A stretch of DNA of 64,000 nucleotides from Stenopsyche tienmushanensis (taxonomy: Eukaryota > Arthropoda > Insecta > Trichoptera > Stenopsychidae), in NCBI GenBank assembly GCA_008973525.1, contig WACJ01000519.1:1302001-1366000 (forward strand). Reading direction: 5' to 3'. Below, piece by piece: positions 56,861 to 64,000 of the stretch. The position numbers were made by a program, and so were the translations under genes. The notes below the pieces were generated by a model, which was not told the origin of the DNA, ran no database searches, and saw only the letters and a list, made by a program, of their open reading frames with translations. The number at the start of each line of letters is the position of its first letter. Within the stretch, counting starts at the first letter, position 1.

Positions 56861-57376
56861 CTTACTGGTCGACTTATTGAATGATTTGTATAGCATGTAG
56901 CATATCGTTGGAAAGGGTATAATCTAGAGAACGTTTTAAAACTAAACTAAGTTCAAAATAATTGACACATAGGACATAAGACCTATGTATGAAACGTAGC
57001 AAAAAACCTCCCTAACCTCCAAAAAAAATTATCCGTCCATGTACAAAACATCCTGTATAAGAATCCTTCAATGCCTATTCAAGGATATAGATTATCCAGC
57101 TTGCTCATATGCTCGTAATTGAAGGAAGCTTATTTAAAAAATCTCACCTTAAGGGTCTTCTTAACCTCCGGTGGAAAGCCGGCTAAAAACAATTCGTTAT
57201 AATTCCGAATGAAATGAAAAGAATACGGCCTTTTTCATACATTCAAAGGGCCATATTATACTTTAAACCATATTTATACATTCTTTTATAGTCATCGCAC
57301 AGAGGCGTAGTGTAATTTAATATTATTTACTTAAAATTCGATCAATTCTCGCGCTATACACTGATGATCTTTCTCA
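56861..57376. other. Spacer
   Basis: 57045 reads AAAACATCCTGTATAAGAAT, similar to TE-end blocks at 21140. No gene. Confidence 0.45.
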
Positions 57377-57464
57377 TATTAGGGATATCGAAAAGCATTC
57401 GCGTAAAAGCATTATACTAAATCATTGCAAAATATAATTTCCTTAATCATTCAACACATCTTCC

Positions 57465-57834
57465 CAGCGCCGTAACTAGGGTACAGATCATAAAAAATGC
57501 CGTAAAAGGCTCTAAAAGAGGACGGAGTGGCCGTAAGGTTTGTATGGTCAATCGGTCCGCTTTTCGAACCGCTGATACGACGAATTAGCAGCTCGCGGTC
57601 GGATGCCATACCTGAACATAATGACAGCGAAGAAAAGAGGGATTAGATAACTTAATATATATTATAAAAACGGATAGAATCAACCAGTATTGAGTACATG
57701 TAAATTATAATGGTTGAGTAAAACAAAACCACGTGCAACTCTCGACTAGATCGTAGGTAATCTGTGTTTTGCGTCCCAAGCCTAGTTGTGCCCGTTGCAG
57801 GCGCTTGTTTTTCCACGCCCTTGTTACGGCCCTA
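57465..57834. mobile_element. hAT-type MITE carrying a LINE tail (copy 2)
   Basis: 370 bp, ends CAGCGCCGTAACTAGGG and, on minus, TAGGGCCGTAACAAGGG. Perfect 8-bp duplication CATCTTCC at 57457-57464 and 57835-57842, as expected for hAT. 57520-57615 is the R1-like LINE tail (GGTCCGCTTTTCGAACCGCT). Confidence 0.85.
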
Positions 57835-58011
57835 CATCTTCCCATCGCTTTGGCAGCCCTTTAATCTTTTTTTTTTTAATATTCCCAATGATCGCAGTCT
57901 TAAATGATAACTCCTCGATTGTCTGCCGTGTACCTGACTCGATTAGGAATTTTAGTTCATCGTTATCAAAATTCTGAGGTCCTTCCATTCTCGGTTCATC
58001 CCTTAAACTTC

Positions 58012-58349
58012 TGCAGCGTGGGCGATGTAACATCCCGACATCTTCCGTCTCTCTTTAGGTGCAATGTGCTATTTTAATAGCGCCATCTTCTGTAATTACC
58101 GACCGATCGCTTCTTGCGTGTGCACCGTTGCCGATTGGTTACGCGCGGGAAGCGGGTGTTGAGAGGAGTCGTCAGTTGGCCTTGGCCGCGGGAGGACATC
58201 CTTCTTGCAGCCAGATTTCTCTCTCGTGCTGAATAAAAAGTTACCTAGAGAAAAGTCTTTCTGTTTGACGCCCGTCCACCCCCATCCATCCGGCTGACCA
58301 CACATCCGAAAGAAGAACGCCCCGAGAGCGCCCCCGCTCCTTCGTAACA
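58012..58349 (+). mobile_element. Solo LTR family B, CTTC duplication
   Basis: 338 bp, TGCAGCGTGGGCGAT to CCTTCGTAACA, flanked by CTTC at 58008-58011 and 58350-58353. Plus strand carries GCTGAATAAAAAGTT as poly(A)-type signal. This is the best-bounded family B copy and fixes the orientation of the others. Confidence 0.85.
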
Positions 58350-58650
58350 CTTCTATTGCCCGATTTCTGGACCAAATATTAGCATCGGCTTTTATGCTTG
58401 CAATGCCAGATGTGATATTAGTTAGTTTCGGGCCTGGATATTTTATCCCCAACGATAAAAATGTTGCACTAAAATAATGCTTAAGAATAGTTATACGAAA
58501 AAAAATAACTTACAGAGGCGTTTCAGTCACTGTGTCCGGACAAAAACTGAGCTCGAACATAAATTCTCCAAATACGCGAATAGTTAATCGATACCCCTAA
58601 TATTACACAACATTCAGAACATCAGTTAATTAAAGATCGATTGTGATTAA

Positions 58651-58893
58651 CAGGGCCGCAACAAGGGGATTCGCAAAACGCGAATATCGACCCGATCGAA
58701 AGTTGCACATGGTTTTTATTTTACTTGATCGTTCTACTTTATATGAATCAACATTGATTGACTCCGTCCGCTAAGCACTCATTCTTCATATCAGCGGTCC
58801 GAAAAGCGGACCGGTTGGACACACAGACCTTGTGACCACTCCGTCCCCTTTTAGAGCTTTCTGCGGCATTTTCTATGATCTGTATGATAACGA
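58651..58893. mobile_element. hAT-type MITE carrying a LINE tail (copy 3, inverted)
   Basis: Starts CAGGGCCGCAACAAGGGG and ends near TCTATGATCTGTAT. The LINE tail (GGTCCGAAAAGCGGACCGGT) lies at 58795-58880. Inverted relative to 57465-57834. The far terminus is degenerate. Confidence 0.65.
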
Positions 58894-58899
58894 AAACTC

Positions 58900-60440
58900 C
58901 CTCTGAGGCTAACATACATCAGCGCAAACTAAGATAAAAGTAAAAGTCGCGTCAACTAGATGTCGACAAAACTTTATAAAATTGTAATGTTTTCTAAAAT
59001 TGTATCAAATCAAATAACCACTAACTATAAATATACATTACAATAATATATAATATTTTTAATTTATAATAACATTAATTATTTATTTTTTTAAATGGAT
59101 TTTCGAGGGGGGGGCAAGTTAGATACTTGCCACGGGCAGTGCTTCTATTTCCAATACTATAAGCACTAAAACTGATCATATTTGAGACACTATTTATAGA
59201 AGACACACATACAAAGCTGTATTTTGCCCTTTTCAAAACATTAGTGTGCCATAAATAAGTGCCATTTTATACAATTCTGTTTGGAAAGTTTATGAAAAAA
59301 TAAGAGTTGTATGTTTTTTAATGATTTTTTAGCTATATACGCTTTGAAACAATTATTGTTACATTTATTCTGATCAGTCTTGCCATTTAGACGTGTAAAA
59401 TTTTCACAGAAATTGATTATTTCAGACGTGTATCGTCAAAACTTAGAAATATTGAAAAAGAAACTCGATGAAATTCGTCCAGAACTATTTGTTTCTTGTA
59501 CTAGATCAGTTTTTGGATACAAACAAATAGCAAATCAAATTAATTTAAAAATTTGACAACAGTTCAACATGTTGGATATAACTATTTGACATCAATTCAA
59601 CATTTTTTTACATCTATTTCATAAATCCTTTCTATGTAATAAATTGAAAAATTGAACAAAAAACGCCTCCGAATGGCATTGTTTATTTTACATTTGAATA
59701 TGACGTAAAACACGTTATATAAAGCCGGCATAAGAAATGCAACGGAACGTTCAAAATGATAATAGCTAAAACTTAATATAACGTAAACGTACATTGATAC
59801 GCCACTGTTAGCGTCTCATCATTCAAACAAGCACACGGACAATTAAACAAATTAGTCCCTAAACTATCCAATAAGCATTTTTCTTTGATCTCAAACGGAT
59901 CTTAGGGCATCGGTAATACGCCAGCGTAGGGAACACGCGCAAAAGAATTGCTCAGTCATTAAACGCTCCATAATTAAACAGGCAATTGACAAAAGAGCCG
60001 ACGTTTCCAATCATCAATTAAAAATTTACAACGTGCAATAGCGTGTAATTTTCAAACATTTTAAGCGCATGCATAAATTCAGCATACGATATTATGTTGT
60101 CATCGTCATTTTTTTTTAATTCGACAAAAACATTATTTGTATGCGGAATCCACGAGCATAAAAAGCTTGAGTAATTGAATATTATACATAAGAATACCTA
60201 TAATCTATGACCAATCCATGCAATATTTTATTACGCGTATCAATCACGTGCTAGCAAATCAAACTATTGGGCCGTTTCTTAATTATAATAATAAAGCGGT
60301 GCTTTTATTAATGCTAATGTCCGGGAATTTAAATTTAAAATTCATCAAATTTTAAACGACTCAAAGAACGTATCTTTTGATAAATATTGCAACATTGTGG
60401 ACGTTGGACGTTTTTTTATTGTCTTTTTACAGCGCTATTA
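58900..60440. other. AT-rich intergenic region upstream of the esterase
   Basis: No gene. A GATACGCCACTG block at 59797 resembles a hAT-type end (CAGTGGCGTATC on minus). 59195-59310 is weakly repeated at 49500-49650. Regulatory elements cannot be assigned. Confidence 0.45.
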
Positions 60441-60446
60441 GAACTT

Positions 60447-60452
60447 TCAGTT
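60447..60452 (+). promoter_or_regulatory. Arthropod-type initiator TCAGTT
   Basis: TCAGTT matches the arthropod initiator consensus and would place the start near 60449, 29 bases before the ATG at 60478. No clear TATA box. An alternative is that TCTTTTTACAG at 60422-60432 is a splice acceptor and the true start lies upstream. Confidence 0.4.
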
Positions 60453-60477
60453 AGTCGGTTATTTAAAACGTACTGAG

Positions 60478-63115
60478 ATGTCATCGGATTTATCGATTCT
60501 ATTTTTATTCTTCGCCATCAGTTATTGTGAATCTTTAAAACGAATAGATTTAAATTATGTACGTGAGCATAACGCGGACGATATGCGATATATTGTACAA
60601 ACTACAAATAGAACACCGTATGAATTTGTGAGTCCGATAGTCAAAACAGATGTTCCGCGATCTTTCGCTGGCCAAAATATTCTCAAATATCTCAGCGATA
60701 ATAAGCAAAACAATATCAGCAAGATTCAAAGTGTTAATAATAAATCTAGACGTGCGCCTTTGGTTTCAACGTCCGAGGGAGTCTTAAAAGGAACCGTAGC
60801 TATCCTAAAAGATCTAACAGTTTATCAATTTCGTGGAATTCCATACGCTTCAACGCCTGAAAGATTCAAAGTAAGTCAATCGTTTAAATAATGAAATACG
60901 CCAACGCCTAAATACCTCATTAAATGTAACATTGTCGCGTTCATTATTTTCATTATAGGCTCCAAAAGCACCAAAGCCATGGACTGGAATAAGAAACGCC
61001 GCTAACGAGGCCGAAATTTGCTTACAATACGATATTTCAAGCGACACGGTTTTAGGCAACGAGGACTGTTTATATCTAAACGTACACACACCGACGCTAG
61101 ACGACGACAAGCTTCCTGTCATTGTGTTTATACACGGAGGAAAATTCAAAGCTGGCAGTCCTCGATTGTTCGGTCCGGATAAATTGATACAACACCGGGT
61201 GGTATTCGTATCGGTCGCTTATAGATTAGGCGTGCTCGGATTTCTCTCGACAGGAACAAAGCACGCGCCGGGTAATGCAGCCTTGAAGGATATCGTCGAG
61301 GCGTTGCATTGGACGCACAGAAATATCCACATGTTCGGCGGCGATACGTATAATATTTGTATTTATGGAATAAGCTCCGGCGCTATGATGGCGGAATATT
61401 TGACGTTATCGCCGATGGCTAAAGGACTCTTTTCTAAAGTAATTTTGCATAGCGGTTCGGCGTTGACTAGTTGGGCTTACGGCAGAGATCCCCTCAGGTT
61501 TGCCTTCAAACTCGGCAGATACACGGGCAATAATGCCATAAATATAGACGACTTGATGAAACATCTCCAACAAATAGACAATATAACGCTGATACGGGCG
61601 GAAAGAAAATTGAGCCATGAAGAGAGTCCGTTGGAAGATTTCACTATACCGTTTATTCCAATTACAGAAAAATCAATCGCAGGAGAGGAAATCTTCTTAC
61701 CGGACTCCCCGGAAAATATACTAAAAAAAGGCGTATACAATGACGTGCCGATGATGATCGGTTTTAACGATAGAGAAGGATTGTTTTTCTTGAAAAAAGT
61801 GCAAAACCTTCCCAACTATTTAAAATCGGTCGATGAAATATTTGAATTTATACTGCCTTCGGATCTATTCATCTCGGCTCATTCGTATTACCTCAAAGAA
61901 AACATAATCAAAAAGATAAAAAGCTTCTACTTCAAGAACAGAACCATAGGAATGGAACAATTATCAAACTACATAGACTTCATAGGAGACGTCTCGTTCA
62001 TATACGCCATTCAAAAATCCGTTAAAATCCGATCGAAAACATCAAAAAACCCAATATACTACTACGAATTTGCCTACGATGGAAAATCGGAACATCCTTA
62101 CGGAGTAAACAACTTCAACGGCGTATCGCACGGAGAAGATATACCGTACATTTTTACAATGCCCAATAACACAATGCAAGATATGGGACAAAAAGACGTT
62201 TCAAAAATTCTAACCACTTTAATAACGAATTTTGCTAAATATGGGTGAGTCTCATTTTCATCGAGTTATTAGCAATACAAGCATTAAACCAATATATAAT
62301 TCAAAATGAATAACACAAACAGTATAGGAGATACATGGCCACTCTTTCTCGACTTCTTGAGACCACTGGCGCTCTGCGCGAGTGGGAAAATTGGTCTCGC
62401 TTGCGACCATATGTGGTGCGAACCCTTACGAGTTCCCGACGGCAATTAGAGCCTCTATGATTGAGTACAAAAAGACCTAAACGCGATCACAAAGTCTGTG
62501 TGTTCAACTGGTCCGCTTTTCAGACCGCTGATACGACAAAAGGCATGGAAAAATTGCGAGAAGTGACGGCCGTTTACAGTATATGAGTGCATTCGATTTA
62601 ATTATTTTTTCATTGTTACAAAGACATTTAATATGTCTATTTATAACGTTTTAAAAATTACATCATTATGGTGACCTCCGTTCTGGTAAATGCATTGAAA
62701 TAGTCAAGTTTGAAAAGGCTTCTCTCCATTCTTTCCAGTATGTCGTCGATAGCAGCTTGATTATTGTACTTCAATTGAGCCAGGGTCTTCAGACGGCCGG
62801 TGTAAATACAGAAAAGTCTCCCTGTAACATGGAAAAAAGAATTAAACCGATAACTCTACCTATACCGTTTGTGTTGTTCATTTTTAAAATAAAGTAGTTT
62901 CCCTGCCGCACCCTGTACTTCTATTATCTCATTTTTTTAGAAATCCAACGCCTGCTAAAATGAAACCTCTACCTATAATCTGGTATCCGATAAAAAGCGA
63001 AGAAACGTGCGATTATCTCCGAATAACAAAAAGCATGGAGATGAAAGAAAGTCCAAATGAAATACGTTACAAATTTTGGCAACATCTTTATGAAGATACT
63101 ATTTTTAACGAATAA
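60478..63115 (+). CDS. Secreted type-B carboxylesterase, three exons
   Basis: Hydrolyses carboxyl esters; insect relatives act on hormones, pheromones or xenobiotics, but the substrate is not predictable here. Exons 60478-60870, 60959-62244 and 62941-63115 join with GT/AG sites and consistent phases to 617 residues. Signal peptide about 1-19 (MSSDLSILFLFFAISYCES). Residues 20-92 are an extra segment ending KSRR; the esterase domain begins at APLVSTSEGVLKG. Triad: Ser270 in GISSG, Glu404 in GFNDREG, His522 in GVSHGED, with normal spacing. EDCLYLNV and the NPTP exon start are family marks. Odd points: the nucleophile elbow is GISSG rather than GESAG, and the oxyanion loop is HGGKF rather than HGGGF. 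No anchor or KDEL is seen, so it is probably secreted. Confidence 0.93.
62480..62570 (-). mobile_element. R1-like LINE tail in an esterase intron
   Basis: CAAAGTCTGTGTGTTCAACT, then GGTCCGCTTTTCAGACCGCT, as in the other LINE tails. It lies in intron 2 of the esterase. Confidence 0.6.
62658..62821 (-). CDS. Candidate terminal exon, antisense in the esterase intron
   Basis: On minus, TTTCCATGTTACAG is an acceptor followed by two bases completing a codon, then an open frame: RLFCIYTGRLKTLAQLKYNN, QAAIDDILERMERSLFKLDY, FNAFTRTEVTIMM, stop at 62658-62660. Codon use looks coding-like and helical. I do not recognise the protein. It could be the last exon of a minus-strand gene, a retrotransposon gag remnant or a captured gene piece. 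No preceding exon is identified. Confidence 0.35.
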
Positions 63116-63362
63116 CATCAAAAATAGAAGTATCACTCTGCAATCTGAAGATTGCCGTTATTACAAAAATGTACAATTCAAATTCAGCAAGACCCCACGT
63201 AACGCGGGAGATACGTTCCGACAGCGACTATCAAAGCAGCACAATCGCAATACTAATTCAGGGGATCGTAATACCACCGCGTAATACTGAAACGGCGTTA
63301 AGCGGGGTCTTACTGTATCATATTTTTATGTTTTTATTTTATAAAGTCAAACGATTTCCATG

Positions 63363-63368
63363 AATAAA
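63363..63368 (+). terminator. Esterase poly(A) signal AATAAA
   Basis: AATAAA about 250 bases after the stop codon, the first one downstream in AT-rich sequence. Confidence 0.5.
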
Positions 63369-64000
63369 ATATATTTATATGGATACGATCCATAGTTTCC
63401 GATTTATTATTTAAATTTTTTGCATCGTCAATTAACCATTTCGTTACATCGATCCATATTCATATGGAAACAGCAATATTATAACATACTGATAAACATA
63501 AACTTCATAAATCAACACTTTAGCATATGCAGCGGCATGTAAATAATGAAAAATTACATTGCAACTATAAATATTCATCATTTTTGATTAAAACATTATG
63601 TTATTACTATTAGAGGTGCATAAATAATGTCGTTTTTTAGATGCACCCTCTTTAAAATAGTGTCCTTCAGTCTGTAGAGGGTTAAGTACTAATGTATCCG
63701 TTTAATAATAATGGGAGAGACGTATCCATCAGAACGACATCTGCAGAATTGTTCCGTGCACATTGCCGACCGCAACATGACCAAACGACTCAACATCAGC
63801 CGATTATTGCAAGAAAAATGACTATTAAGCCCATTTCTACAAGTCTCGTCGATAACTGGATAGATTTCAGCTTTCAGCTGTTTCGTTCTATGGATCATTT
63901 TATAAGACGATTGAAATGATTTTTAATTGCATTGCAAAAAAATGACATTACTTGGATGGGAAAATCTAATAGAATCAACTTTTATTTATAGAGTTTGTAA
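63369..64000. other. Downstream spacer
   Basis: Contains an imperfect inverted repeat at 63613-63652 (GAGGTGCATAAA ... TTTAGATGCACCCTC). Overlapping frames at 63689-63919 have no motif. Confidence 0.4.

Larger units (their letters stand above)
57379..58600. mobile_element. TIR element (family K ends) with two nested insertions
   Basis: Left TTAGGGATATCGAAAAGCAT; right on minus TTAGGGGTATCGATTAACTA; TA at 57377-57378 and 58601-58602. Span is 1222 bp. Subtracting the hAT MITE and the solo LTR with their duplications leaves about 500 bp. No transposase seen, so it is a non-autonomous element. Confidence 0.7.

Noticed and set aside
58096..58452. 118-codon open frame on minus
   Set aside because: It lies almost wholly in the solo LTR at 58012-58349, antisense to it.

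Overview
This is a repeat-rich piece of an insect nuclear genome. Three observations support that: a spliced odorant receptor (7tm_6 family, confined to insects), a spliced type-B carboxylesterase of insect type, and the transposon mix (mariner DD34D, R1-like non-LTR elements, Helitron, hAT, short solo LTRs with a tRNA-Leu-like primer site). I cannot fix the order. Genes are sparse and AT-rich intergenic DNA dominates. There is no operon structure, CRISPR array, rRNA or tRNA that I can support.

Layout. 1-10.7 kb holds mariner remnants, two TA-flanked MITEs, and two inverted copies of an unknown TIR element. 10.7-13.7 kb is a Helitron with both termini, carrying a broken Pif1-type helicase and no visible Rep domain. 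13.7-38 kb is decayed LTRs, R1-like LINE fragments and single-copy spacer, including several GC-balanced islands that could be conserved non-coding DNA. 39-44 kb contains two phase-compatible candidate exons of a possible type II membrane protein, plus mariner and Helitron pieces. 45-50 kb is LINE and LTR debris. 50.1-52.9 kb is a minus-strand odorant receptor with six exons read here; its first exon or exons were not found. 53-59 kb is a LINE copy followed by a triple transposon nest in which every target duplication is intact. 60.4-63.4 kb is a complete three-exon carboxylesterase with initiator, splice sites and poly(A) signal.

The best-supported genes are the carboxylesterase (617 residues, intact catalytic triad, unusual pro-region ending in KSRR) and the odorant receptor. 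Both families act in chemosensory or detoxification biology, but they lie on opposite strands about 7.5 kb apart and nothing shows co-regulation. The rest of the window is a record of transposon layering: solo LTRs inside LINEs, and a hAT MITE plus an LTR inside a TIR element. One hAT MITE family carries a LINE tail and appears three times. The Helitron family repeats its 5' terminus three times with the same spacing at two loci.
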